Source of the DNA: an uncultured bacterium
Lineage (GTDB): Bacteria; Myxococcota_A; Bradymonadia; UBA7976; VGTA01
Length of the DNA: 47,287 bases
Reading direction: 5' to 3'
Assembly (NCBI GenBank): GCA_943788935.1
Contig: CALSSE010000022.1
Span: 1 to 47,287 of the forward strand
Part shown: positions 31,501-38,612 of the stretch, piece by piece
Numbering within the stretch: the stretch's first letter is position 1
Layout: every line of letters begins with the position of its first letter
Made by a program: the position numbers and the translations under genes
The notes under the pieces: generated by a model
The model's input: only the letters and a program-made list of their open reading frames with translations
Told to the model about the DNA's origin: nothing
Database searches by the model: none

Positions 31501-33091
31501 TTTGCCCCCAAAATCTAAAGGGGAGCAGCTGCCCCGACGCCTTAGGGCTTGGGTCGCTGCTCCCCTTATGCCACTGAATCCCACTTCAGCAGATGTGAAG
31601 AAGCAAAGTGTATTGGCCGAAGTTTTAGTCGGTGATACTCTTTTTGATGGGGATCTACACTCACCGCTAGACTCACTTTTCACTGAGCTTAAGAGACGGT
31701 CTCAATCCCTCTCCTCAATCGCTGACACATCTTCAATACGGTCGCTCTTGATTCTCATCCCCTTTTCAGAGGACTTAGATCATCAGCTCAAGTGGGGAGG
31801 CGCGATCGGTCTCCTTAAATCGACTTTATTAGAGTGGAATGAGCAAAGCTCTAGCGTAGTTATGAGGCTAGTGATCTTTCCCGCTCAGCTTAATGAGAAA
31901 GAGCGGAGAGATATGGTCTCCCGAGAGGAGAGAGACCTCTCACTCGCCCTTGAGTCCGAGGTGTCACATCTGAGAGAGAGCCTAGAGGTGATTAAGCTCT
32001 CCCAAGATGGCTCTAGGTTACGAGAGTGTTATCTTCATGACGACCCCTCTTCTCCTCTCGGAACCACCCAAGATCAAGGAGTCGCTCAGAGAGAGTCAAC
32101 ACCCGAGACAGAACTAGAGACAGAACTAGAGACAGAACTAGAGACAGAACTAGAGACAGAACTAGAGACAGAACTAGAGACTTATACAGTGGTCACCGGT
32201 GGAGCTCGAGGGGTCACCGCTCAATGCCTCATCGCCTTGACTCAACATGAGCCTCACCACTCTCTCATCCTCATTGGGAGAACCCCTCATCCCAATACTG
32301 CTCATAAAGATGACCTCTTGAAGACGTCAAGCGCAGCAGATGAGCCCGCCTTACGGTCAATGATCGCTCGGGCAGAGCCTCAACTCTCCATCAAGGAATT
32401 GGGCTCAAGGGCTCGCCTCGCTTGGGCACAATTCGAGATCGAATCCACACTCAATAAGCTGAAGAAAAACAGTAAACAGTGCATCTACCTCTCTCTAGAC
32501 ATATCTCACTCACCCTCTAATGGTTTGATTGAGAAATTACGAGGTCAGGGCATAAATCCCTCTCAAGTGCATACGGTCATACATGCCGCCGGTCTGATTG
32601 ATGACCGTCGGCTCGTCGCGAAGAGTATGGAGAGCTTCAAAAGAGTACTCTCACCCAAAGTCGATGGTTTAGAGACGCTGATCCATACTCTCCCTAATGT
32701 GATGTATTGGATGTTCTTTTCTAGCGTTTCTTCAGCGCTTGGCAATATTGGTCAAACAGACTATGCAGCCGCTAACGCCACCCTTGACTCAATTGCTGAG
32801 GTGATAAATCAGAGGTCACGAGCTGCCGAGGAGGGCTCATCGCTCGCTGATTCATCTCTCGCTAGTTCAATAGCATCGAAGCTGCCGAGAGCGATCTCTA
32901 TCCAATGGGGGCCTTGGCATGGGGCAGGGATGGTAGATGAGACCCTCGCTCGACACTATCAAGAGCGCGGCGTTGACCTGATCACTCTCCAAGAGGGCAC
33001 CCAGGCTTTCTTGGAAGAGTGGTCTCGTCTGCATGCCCCATCTTGGGACCCAAGGAGTCCTGTAGTATTAAGAACTTGGCCCTTTAGGTAA
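25562..33091 (+). CDS. PUFA-synthase-like type I megasynthase: NPD-like x2, KS, AT, ACP, KR
   Basis: About 2509 residues from the ATG at 25562 (GGGAGAG upstream; a TTG at 25526 is a weaker choice). Residues about 1-340 look like a degenerate TIM-barrel half of nitropropane-dioxygenase type. About 360-665 is a complete FMN-binding NPD/PfaD-like enoyl reductase (IFQGPMTRV, GSECGGHIG with His504). KS spans about 734-1180: Cys926 in DAACASS, VEAHGTGT and SMIGHTKCAAG supply the Cys-His-His set; DAAC is the PUFA-type signature rather than DTAC. AT spans about 1300-1650 with Ser1400 in GHSYG. One ACP has Ser1921 in LSVDSIKR, again PUFA-like. An ETEL repeat links to KR (TGGARGV 2212-2218, Tyr2401). 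No dehydratase, chain-length factor or thioesterase is visible, so partner enzymes elsewhere or a beta-hydroxy product are expected. It probably makes a specialised lipid. Confidence 0.87.
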   Translation: MTSTDQALPLSDSLKIEERIAVLSPFGTPHIGLIKASVNGGHWSIIDLGDPRSRGDALGLSALRALKREGPIGVRVSMANRRGAWRAQTLRPFVSDGLIEQILVDESDDWGVWTSLGMTAPRALEVWVEVRTLRGAELAAQDSRISGVVITAEEAAGASGELSAYLWLQRLTQISLDKPVWMRGGMTICGMVAAICAGVERVIIDEHLLGCHELQTIDHELSSILPHLSRSHSHRELISEEEVTQRLSIQVEKRSRHARFLTWPQSRGWQLYKSKRQQLSDPLDAEASNLWGKLPWGDRLDQHLIPLSSSWPHINRIQRGLALELGEPPRCIEVIRRIIVELTERLSLAQTSPSPLCPPSSLAQSLGIRYPIFQGPMTRVSDTPAFALSVAQEGGLPFIALSLMREEQARRVLEETKTLLGDHPWGVGVLGFSPAELRAVHFELIKELQPSAVLIAGGRPSLSRDLEAANIPTYLHAPSPELLERFIEEGGRRFIFEGSECGGHIGPLSSFALWEAQLEVIERSPHASQLEVLFAGGIHDAHSAGLLIAICSKIKNLGAKIGVLMGTGYLFTREAVESGAILPAYQQVALNLERTATVHTAPGHSTRCAPTPFIQEFEARRRELIQEGVKDRVLWEELEKLNVGRLRIASKGITRESDHLVEVDAQTQSRSGMYMIGEVATLRDQVTDIRSLHDQVALESEDWLRESLGRLRERGSSRAHLTPRPVQHPNHSKEIAIVGISCLFPKAPDHHLFWANILGGVDAITEIPEARWSIDQYYDPQAPAGRKSSSKWGGFLDPVPFDPMRYGIPPQTLTAVEPVQLLALEVAARALEDAGYRSKPGDQGRSFNREMTSVIFGAEAGTDLAGAYSLRGVAPQWLGELPQALDEALPELTEDSFAGVLANVIAGRIANRLDLGGVNYTVDAACASSLAALDSSMKSLLSHESDVVICGGADLHNSINDYLMFSSVHALSKTGRCRPFDERADGISLGEGVAAVILKRVEDAQRDGDRIYAVVSSVAGSSDGRALGLTAPRPEGQKRALERAYQRAGVSPADVGLVEAHGTGTVVGDRTELKTLTTVYQADEASLAQSTLGSVKSMIGHTKCAAGLAGLIKASMSIFHGIRPPTLHLDKPNPAYDPAASPFCFERQSRPWSVPIDKRIAGVSAFGFGGTNFHTVLRGEPSTPSAMRALQEWPSEALVIRADSIDSARAISQRYAIAVEEREARGHLSSLRLRDLAFSLFSQDLKATVQAVLVVSNTKEALAALRAFAHGEEHSCILSEPSSPPSSTVDLTSTNGELSSVPRTSPQVAFMFPGQGAQKLSMMRELFTVFPELNDRLSQNTTYADVIFPPHPADLSQKRAQQQALTDTRVAQPALGLCDLSALHLIRHFGVEAQHLGGHSYGEIVALCAAGVIPEERLPMLSAKRGEFILEATGALSGEGDAGSMAAVKGGAREVTAALSEYPHLSKVCLANLNAPQQTVISGATHDIIEAIAALKTAGLRARKIPVACAFHSHLVTEASSQFQDYLDQELLTPDGLSSYTVWSNQNAAPYSMQLLSEKSLSERLGEHIISPVLFIDQVIAMINAGVRIFVEVGPGRILSGLIQQICAEHEYDHPVSVIPLAPERGTLSEFMTALYRLEVGGVDIDWSKLWQSRDVRSFTPDEISQPQLAPLQWWVNGMRAWPERGPLPKNYLNPPNKMIEPSRALDSTQLGSPASATEIPPPHRNVDQQSKETEMNKPDRPLSSTLPKMTPQVAEAAQAYFESMKQLAAAQERVMLALLGQEVISDESSALMTHPRDTDTKIESANEGSRVVTYPHLAPPIEDQVIDFWSTPVRAPVHETERSTERVLDSDQAGRDHINDSSTHDSSTIEESPRIDTPNSASERLPIKDTLIELVSDRTGYPVEMLSLDLDLESDLSVDSIKRIEILGALAERLGLDQSDEAERDQMIEELAIMKTLQEMISWLESRLSDVPEVEAGADLPPKSKGEQLPRRLRAWVAAPLMPLNPTSADVKKQSVLAEVLVGDTLFDGDLHSPLDSLFTELKRRSQSLSSIADTSSIRSLLILIPFSEDLDHQLKWGGAIGLLKSTLLEWNEQSSSVVMRLVIFPAQLNEKERRDMVSREERDLSLALESEVSHLRESLEVIKLSQDGSRLRECYLHDDPSSPLGTTQDQGVAQRESTPETELETELETELETELETELETELETYTVVTGGARGVTAQCLIALTQHEPHHSLILIGRTPHPNTAHKDDLLKTSSAADEPALRSMIARAEPQLSIKELGSRARLAWAQFEIESTLNKLKKNSKQCIYLSLDISHSPSNGLIEKLRGQGINPSQVHTVIHAAGLIDDRRLVAKSMESFKRVLSPKVDGLETLIHTLPNVMYWMFFSSVSSALGNIGQTDYAAANATLDSIAEVINQRSRAAEEGSSLADSSLASSIASKLPRAISIQWGPWHGAGMVDETLARHYQERGVDLITLQEGTQAFLEEWSRLHAPSWDPRSPVVLRTWPFR
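32105..32176. repeat. 12-bp minisatellite, 6 perfect copies, encoding (ETEL)6
   Basis: Six identical copies of gagacagaacta between the ACP and KR domains of the megasynthase. They encode an acidic, probably helical, linker ETEL repeated six times. Perfect identity suggests recent expansion or ongoing copy-number change that keeps the frame. Confidence 0.95.
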
Positions 33092-33106
33092 CCCCCTCAG
33101 ATTAAG

Positions 33107-34375
33107 CTACTTCTCCCCTTCGATAAAGGCTCTCTCTCGCTCATCATAGAAATCAATGATCTGACGAACATAGGCCCTCTTCTCTAGGTAAGTTGTGGGC
33201 ATAAAGCTCCTCTTAAACCCATAGATAATAATACTCTTTAGATCAGTAAGATCTAAATGTAGGTGTTTAACGGCGAGCATGAGCTCTTTGGTCATCGTCG
33301 TGTTACTGACGGTACGATTGTCGGTACAAATCGTCGTCGATAAGCGGTGTTTCCTCAGCTCTCTGAAGCTATGATCAGCGAGGGATGTCATATGCGGATT
33401 TGTCTGTAGATTACTCGTTAAGCACACCTCTAGTGTGATCCGACGGTCCGCGATGTATTGACTAAGCTGCTCCACATAATTATGAGGATCGGTGATCTCG
33501 GGATCGGTAATGGAGCTCGGGTCAAGGAGGTATGTACCATGCCCGATACGATCCGCGTAGAGGTCGGTGATCGCCTGGAAGATACTCTCCGGCCCATAGG
33601 CTTCTCCGGCATGCACTGTCTTCTTGAGAAAGTTTTTATGAGCATAGTCAAAAGCCAACTCGTGATCTTCAGCGGGATAACCTGCCTCTTCACCAGCGAG
33701 ATCAAAGCCAACGACCGGTAAACCATGCTCATCTCTAGCGTTAATCGCGGCCCTCACTAGCTCTAAGGAAGCCATACCGAAAACCTGCTTAGGGGGTGTA
33801 TAGCGGTGAGCCGAGAGGAGATTATTAAAGTACTCACTAAACTTTTCGTTAAACATCCGCATGGCGCAGACGATGATCCCATATTCAAAAGGAGGTTCGG
33901 CACCGCTAACGATCAATGGTGCTTTATTGAACTCACTCTTGGCTTTAGACAGGCCACGATTGACTGCTTTAATCACCATGACTGTGTTCATATGCTGATG
34001 AACATGCAATTGGGGTGCAAAACGTACCTCAAAGTACCTCACACCTTCTGAGAAGTTATCTACTGCAAACTCATAGGCGACTCTCTCTAGCGCGACCTCA
34101 CTTTGCATGACGGATACCGTGTAGCCAAAACCTTTGAGATAATCTCCCAATGACTCATAACGGTCTTTGTAAACCAACTCCCGTAAGCCCTCAACAGTAT
34201 AGCTAGGCAGCTCTACAGAATAATCCTGAGCGAGCTCGATCAAGGTGTTGAGTCGAATAGAGCCATCCAAATGGACATGTAAATCAGTTTTAGGGAGAGA
34301 CCTAATAAAGTCTTCTGTGATCACTGTTTGCGTGGTGGTGTTTGACTCTTGTTCTGAAGTATTCTGCTTGGTCAT
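33107..34375 (-). CDS. add: Adenosine deaminase
   Basis: A 422-residue purine deaminase of the amidohydrolase superfamily, converting adenosine (or a related purine) to inosine in salvage. Zinc ligands are His33 and His35 in LHVHLDGS, His255 in HAGE and Asp352 in TDN; Glu258 in HAGE is the proton shuttle and His279 in RIGHG completes the site. The metal Asp is followed by Asn instead of the second Asp of the mammalian and E. coli enzymes (TDD); TDNR also occurs in some bacterial deaminases, so activity is expected but exact substrate preference is open. The N-terminus has about 25 residues of polar extension before the barrel. It converges on the megasynthase with only 15 bp between the two stop codons and no obvious terminator. 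Confidence 0.88.
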   Translation of the reverse strand: MTKQNTSEQESNTTTQTVITEDFIRSLPKTDLHVHLDGSIRLNTLIELAQDYSVELPSYTVEGLRELVYKDRYESLGDYLKGFGYTVSVMQSEVALERVAYEFAVDNFSEGVRYFEVRFAPQLHVHQHMNTVMVIKAVNRGLSKAKSEFNKAPLIVSGAEPPFEYGIIVCAMRMFNEKFSEYFNNLLSAHRYTPPKQVFGMASLELVRAAINARDEHGLPVVGFDLAGEEAGYPAEDHELAFDYAHKNFLKKTVHAGEAYGPESIFQAITDLYADRIGHGTYLLDPSSITDPEITDPHNYVEQLSQYIADRRITLEVCLTSNLQTNPHMTSLADHSFRELRKHRLSTTICTDNRTVSNTTMTKELMLAVKHLHLDLTDLKSIIIYGFKRSFMPTTYLEKRAYVRQIIDFYDERERAFIEGEK

Positions 34376-34743
34376 ATATAGTAAATACCCTTAAAGTCGT
34401 CAGATAACGTCAATAATGCGAAGATTATAAGTAAGATCAAATTTGTCTTATAATAAGTGATCAACTATAACAGTATATTGCTGTATATCTCTATACAAAT
34501 AGTCAATATCACTCATCTCCCATCCGCGAAATCTAAATAACGGGTTTACAGCCTCTCTTGTTTACCCTCCGTGATCAATCTTAGATACATCGATTATACA
34601 TTTATCTACGGACTTTAATCGGCTTATGGTTGTCTCTGAGATGAATCATGACTATGCTCTCTCCCATAGTTCAATTTGACTCCGCTTCATCTCGTTACAA
34701 GATGAACTCACCTCGATATTTTTTAGCTAAATTGGAGCCCGTG
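34376..34743. other. A+T-rich divergent intergenic region
   Basis: This gap separates the adenosine deaminase start from the first FHA gene. It holds a TATAAT at 34449-34454 without a good -35, and an inverted repeat ACAG-N7-CTGT at 34470-34484 in a TATA-rich context that could be an operator. An in-frame ATG at 34648 exists but lacks a good ribosome-binding site. No RNA gene was recognised. Confidence 0.35.
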
Positions 34744-35916
34744 ATGAGCCTACAAACTTGCCCACAATGCCAAGCTGAGATCGTGGGACGTTTCCACTTT
34801 TGTTTAGAGTGTGGAGCCCCACTAGAGCTCGCTCAATCATTGACCCCACCGCCTTTTAGTTCTATGCCTGTTGCGCCTGTGGTTTCTGCGCCTGTGGCTT
34901 CTGCGCCTGTAGCTCCTGCGCCTGTGGCTTCTGCGCCTGTAGCTCCTCCGCCCATGGCTTCTGCGCCTGTGGCTTCTGCGCCTGTAGCTTCTGCGCCTGT
35001 AGCTTCTGCGCCTGTGGCTTCTGCGCCTGTAGCTTCTGCGTCTGTGGCTTCTGCGCCTGTGGCTTCTGCGCCTGTGGCTTCTGCGCCCATGGCTTCTGCG
35101 CCCATGACTCCTGCGCCTTTACAGCTTGATCAAGATGAAGAGCCTATTCATGATTTAGATGAAAGCGCAGCATTACACAACCTTCACCTCCCTCAGCTGA
35201 CACCCGTGAGAAGCAATGATCGCGAGACCAAGCCTCAGATACAATATCTCGATCTAACTTTGATTAGAAGCCCTGATCTAGACTCTGTACGTTTTGTAGT
35301 TAAGGATCACTCTTTAGTAGGACGTGAAGAAGGGCATCTTATCTTCAAAGATGACCCTTACATCTCTCCTCTGCACGCTACACTATTCTACAGGGATGAT
35401 CAGCTGTTCATTAGAGACGAGCAAAGTTTTAATGGAATATTCATCCGCATCCATGAGCCAAAAATACTGCAACCAGGGGAAACTTTTATCGCCGGTGAGC
35501 AAGTGTTTACTCTAGAGTCTGAACCACGATCAGTCACTATCCCTTGCCAACAGACCGATCTAGTGACACGATTTTTTGCGAACTCTTCTAAAGGACTGTT
35601 AGGGTTTTATCTCAGTCAAACATTAGACGGCGGTCAGTGTGGATCGATCTATCCCTTCTCTGACTCTAGTATCACTGTCGGACGCCAAGGGTGTGATGTC
35701 AATGCCCCTCTCGACCGATTTATGAGCAGTCGTCATTGTCATGTCAGCCTTATAGATGATCAGGTAGTATTAACAGACACTGGGTCTAAAAATGGTACTT
35801 TTATAAAGATCCAAGGCGAGCAGAAACTCAACGTTGGAGATTATATCCTACTCGGAAAACAGCTCTTACAAGTTCAGCCTCATCAGCCAGGATCACGCTC
35901 TAAAGTAGCCATTTAA
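34744..35916 (+). CDS. Zinc-ribbon protein with APVAS repeat and two FHA domains
   Basis: About 390 residues, cytosolic, probably a phosphothreonine-binding adaptor. The ATG at 34744 is chosen: GGAG (34734-34737) lies 6 nt before it, and it starts MSLQTCPQC exactly like the next gene's MKCPQC. An ATG at 34648 would add 32 unrelated residues. Order: a CPQC-x12-CLEC zinc ribbon, a Pro/Ala-rich linker of 16 APVAS-type pentapeptides, then two FHA domains. FHA1 has GREEG, SPLHA and FNGIF; FHA2 has GRQGCDV, MSSRHCHV and SKNGTF. The Gly-Arg, Ser-x-x-His and Asn-Gly phosphopeptide contacts are present in both, best in the second. FHA domains read Ser/Thr-kinase signals, but no kinase is in the window. 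It is the first gene of an apparent three-gene set with its paralogue and a PilZ protein. Confidence 0.85.
   Translation: MSLQTCPQCQAEIVGRFHFCLECGAPLELAQSLTPPPFSSMPVAPVVSAPVASAPVAPAPVASAPVAPPPMASAPVASAPVASAPVASAPVASAPVASASVASAPVASAPVASAPMASAPMTPAPLQLDQDEEPIHDLDESAALHNLHLPQLTPVRSNDRETKPQIQYLDLTLIRSPDLDSVRFVVKDHSLVGREEGHLIFKDDPYISPLHATLFYRDDQLFIRDEQSFNGIFIRIHEPKILQPGETFIAGEQVFTLESEPRSVTIPCQQTDLVTRFFANSSKGLLGFYLSQTLDGGQCGSIYPFSDSSITVGRQGCDVNAPLDRFMSSRHCHVSLIDDQVVLTDTGSKNGTFIKIQGEQKLNVGDYILLGKQLLQVQPHQPGSRSKVAI
34873..35112. repeat. 15-bp minisatellite, 16 copies, encoding APVAS pentapeptides
   Basis: Sixteen units related to gcgcctgtggcttct, with scattered substitutions (gta/gtg, cct/tct, atg), encode a flexible Pro-Ala linker between the zinc ribbon and the first FHA domain. 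The unit keeps frame on expansion. The opposite strand is open across it only because of the repeat. Confidence 0.95.
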
Positions 35917-35962
35917 AACTATCATTCATTAATTGAACTGCAGACTCAGTCGGAGATAGCAC

Positions 35963-37705
35963 ATGAAGTGTCCACAATGTGGTCATCAAAACGCCAAACA
36001 CTACAAATTCTGCCTCGAATGTGGTGCAGAGATTCCTTCAGTGGCGATAGATTCAACTAAGCCTGCTCCAGTAAAAAGGGTCGGTATATCTGAAGCTTTT
36101 AGCTCAAGTCCAGAGCGTAATCCATCGCCGGCGACTTTAATCCGTCAAGTTGAGGATATCTCTTCTGACTTAGGTATGGGGAGCCCTTTAACAACTCCTC
36201 CTCCACTCGGGATCAAAGCTGAAGGCGTTCGCTCACTTCAGGGTAAATTCTCTACGCCTGCCTCAGCCAAAGATAAACCAAGAAATCAACTTTCATCGCT
36301 TTCAAGCCTGAAAGAGACAGACTCTACCCCCGGCTCATCGAGCAAGCCAAAACTTGAAGAGTCATTATCGGAGTCGAGCCCTAGCCCCATCCCCGAGATG
36401 GAGAGCGCTCCGGCGATGCCAATGATGAACGTCAATGACCTTAATCCGGTCGCTTCAAAGGCTAACCTTCTAAATGTCGGGCAATCACTAGACAACTCTG
36501 AGAGTCCTGATCTGGACTTTCATACAAGTTTGAATCAGGGGAGAGACTCCCTCGCTGATTTTGAGAGAGAGCTCTTCGGAGGAGCGTTAACAGACCCTAA
36601 ATCTGAGCTAATTAACACGCCAAAGCCTTCTCCCTCTGACTCTCCCCCTCCTGCTCCTGATGAGCTCAGCTCGACTCCACCACTCAATGAAGCCCAAGAG
36701 CAAGGCACTGGATCCATTCCTCAAACCGAGCCATCTGCAGCCGGATCACCATCGAACGCTCAAGAAGAGCGGGTCGTCAGTCGCTCTTGTCCTCAATGTT
36801 CGGCCATTGTTCCCGCAGACTTCCTGTTTTGCGGTAGATGCGGGGCAAAGATGGAAGTCAGCGATCTTGTTCCTGACCCTGAGATTGGGGCCAACGCTAC
36901 TCCCGAAATACAAAGTCCGCGAGAGAGTCACTCACTAGATTTAGAGTCCGCTAATGATCCAATGTCGAGTAAAGGTATGGATGGTGGGTCAAGCCAAGTC
37001 GCCTCGCATGAAAATCAGATTGATCACGGCTCATCAGGATCATCAGATGACTCTCAGGCGATTATTCAACTCATCCATATCCATCTAGATGGCAGTGAAG
37101 GTCAGTCTATCGAGATCAAGACCAATGACTATCTCTTGGGTCGTGAGCATCAATGGGAGGTCTTTCAGAGCGATGACTATCTCTCTCCACAGCATGCTAA
37201 GATTACTCGCTCCGATGAGGGCCAAGTTAGTATTGTCGACCTTGGTGGAATCAATGGGATCTTTATCCGGCTCACCAAGTCATTCCCCCTAAAGCCTGGA
37301 GATTTCTTCCGCGCTGGTCAGCAGTTATTTGCTTATGAGGAATTCGGTGGACAGGATATGGTCGCTGATCAAGAAGAGACCAAGAAACTTGGGTCACCTT
37401 ATTATGAGACATGGGGTAGACTTAGCCACATCGTTGGCCAAGGAGAGATGGGACGGGCTTGGCTACTACATGGAGAAAGTGTGAACTTAGGCCGCGTTAA
37501 AGGTGATATTATATTTGATCAAGATCGCTTCATGAGTAGTAAACATTGTACCTTAACAAACTCTCAAGATGGGCTCTTGCTCACCGATACAGGAAGTACA
37601 AATGGAACCTTCGTGAGAATCCGAGGCTCCATTATTCTAGAAGACAATGACCTCATTCTGTTAGGTCAGAAGATCTTCAAAGTTAATCTAAGTCTAAACA
37701 CTTAG
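35963..37705 (+). CDS. Protein with two zinc ribbons and two FHA domains
   Basis: A 580-residue paralogue of the preceding gene, 46 bp downstream, with CGGAG 7 nt before the ATG. Residues 1-25 form a zinc ribbon (CPQC..CLEC); a second lies near 276-296 (CPQC..CGRC). Between them is a long disordered segment rich in Ser, Pro and acidic residues. FHA1 is at about 370-450 (GREHQW, SPQHAKI, INGIF) and FHA2 at about 495-575 (GRVKGDI, MSSKHCTL, STNGTF), both with the Ser/His/Asn core. Last-domain motifs such as MSS(R/K)HC and (L)TDTGS(K/T)NGTF are nearly the same in both paralogues, arguing for duplication. Probably an adaptor that reads phosphothreonine; partners unknown. Confidence 0.86.
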   Translation: MKCPQCGHQNAKHYKFCLECGAEIPSVAIDSTKPAPVKRVGISEAFSSSPERNPSPATLIRQVEDISSDLGMGSPLTTPPPLGIKAEGVRSLQGKFSTPASAKDKPRNQLSSLSSLKETDSTPGSSSKPKLEESLSESSPSPIPEMESAPAMPMMNVNDLNPVASKANLLNVGQSLDNSESPDLDFHTSLNQGRDSLADFERELFGGALTDPKSELINTPKPSPSDSPPPAPDELSSTPPLNEAQEQGTGSIPQTEPSAAGSPSNAQEERVVSRSCPQCSAIVPADFLFCGRCGAKMEVSDLVPDPEIGANATPEIQSPRESHSLDLESANDPMSSKGMDGGSSQVASHENQIDHGSSGSSDDSQAIIQLIHIHLDGSEGQSIEIKTNDYLLGREHQWEVFQSDDYLSPQHAKITRSDEGQVSIVDLGGINGIFIRLTKSFPLKPGDFFRAGQQLFAYEEFGGQDMVADQEETKKLGSPYYETWGRLSHIVGQGEMGRAWLLHGESVNLGRVKGDIIFDQDRFMSSKHCTLTNSQDGLLLTDTGSTNGTFVRIRGSIILEDNDLILLGQKIFKVNLSLNT

Positions 37706-37769
37706 TTCAATCAATCAATCAACCTAAATCGAGAGTTAATCACTACACAGTGAGTATAGAGAGATAGAG

Positions 37770-38612
37770 ATGGTAGACGGTTCAAAGACGAAGTCAGACT
37801 TACTTAGTGAATATAAAATGCTCTCCGAGAGAGCGCGAGTGACACGAGAAGAAGCTGATCAAGTTCGCTCAGAGATGAAAGTGAAACAAACAGCGCTTAA
37901 CGCTGCTGAAGAATCCTTTTTGAGCGCGCAACAGCAGACACAAGCAATCGAAGCAGAGATCGCATCTCTCACCAAGAAGCTCGAGTCCTCACGCGCGTTC
38001 GTTAATGATCAGCAGAGCGCCCTCCAGAGAGTCCATCAAGAGACCGCTGAGCTCGCTCAACGCCTTGGACCTTTAGCTCAGAAGCAACGACGTTTCCAAG
38101 AGGCGCTTGCTATGGTAGAGCAAAATATGGGGACGGCATCCAACCCAGCCTCTCCTCCGATTGCCGCACTTCAAGCCGTGCCTCCAGCCGCACCTCCACC
38201 GGTTCCTGTAGCACAGTCTAGCAACGCGCCACTATCAACGACTCATAACGACTCAAACCGACCGCCACGTATTCGTATGGAGCTTGATCTCTCTTTTGAG
38301 ATCGATCTCGGCCGTGGGAGTGAGCACAATTTTTATACAGGGCTCACCGATAATATATCGGAGGGTGGACTCTTCATCTCTACATCACAAGTTTTAGACC
38401 TCGGCACCAAGATAAGATTCCCGCTCGCCATGCCCGGTATGAAAGACCCTGAGGTCGTCGAAGGTGTTGTCCGTTGGGTTAGAAGTGATGGCCGATCAGA
38501 TACTAATGTCCCCCCCGGCATAGGAGTCCAGTTCACCCACATCAGTGAACGCCTGAAGACACATATCAATAAGTATGTTAAACAAAATGAGAGCATCTTT
38601 TATGAGGATTGA
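37770..38612 (+). CDS. Coiled-coil protein with C-terminal PilZ domain
   Basis: A 280-residue protein, 64 bp after the FHA gene on the same strand, with a purine-rich AGAGAGATAGAG upstream. Residues about 1-115 form a long coiled coil (heptads of Leu/Ala with Glu/Lys/Gln). A Pro-Ala linker follows and then, from about 165, a PilZ domain of the kind common in myxobacteria (TIGR02266-like): FYTGLTDNISEGGLFIST, then VEGVVRWVRSD and PGIGVQF. The (D/N)xSxxG motif of c-di-GMP binders is intact (DNISEGG), but the upstream RxxxR is not clear (RPPRIRM), so c-di-GMP binding is uncertain. Placement with two FHA adaptors suggests a signalling complex. Its 3' end overlaps the antisense recombinase remnant. 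Confidence 0.85.
   Translation: MVDGSKTKSDLLSEYKMLSERARVTREEADQVRSEMKVKQTALNAAEESFLSAQQQTQAIEAEIASLTKKLESSRAFVNDQQSALQRVHQETAELAQRLGPLAQKQRRFQEALAMVEQNMGTASNPASPPIAALQAVPPAAPPPVPVAQSSNAPLSTTHNDSNRPPRIRMELDLSFEIDLGRGSEHNFYTGLTDNISEGGLFISTSQVLDLGTKIRFPLAMPGMKDPEVVEGVVRWVRSDGRSDTNVPPGIGVQFTHISERLKTHINKYVKQNESIFYED

Noticed and set aside
34470..34484. LexA/SOS box
   Set aside because: The half-sites are in the inverse order (ACAG..CTGT instead of CTGT..ACAG) and the spacing is 7, so it does not match the known box.
34833..35105. Minus-strand 90-codon frame of repeated GAEAT
   Set aside because: It is the mirror of the APVAS minisatellite on the coding strand and has no non-repeat sequence.
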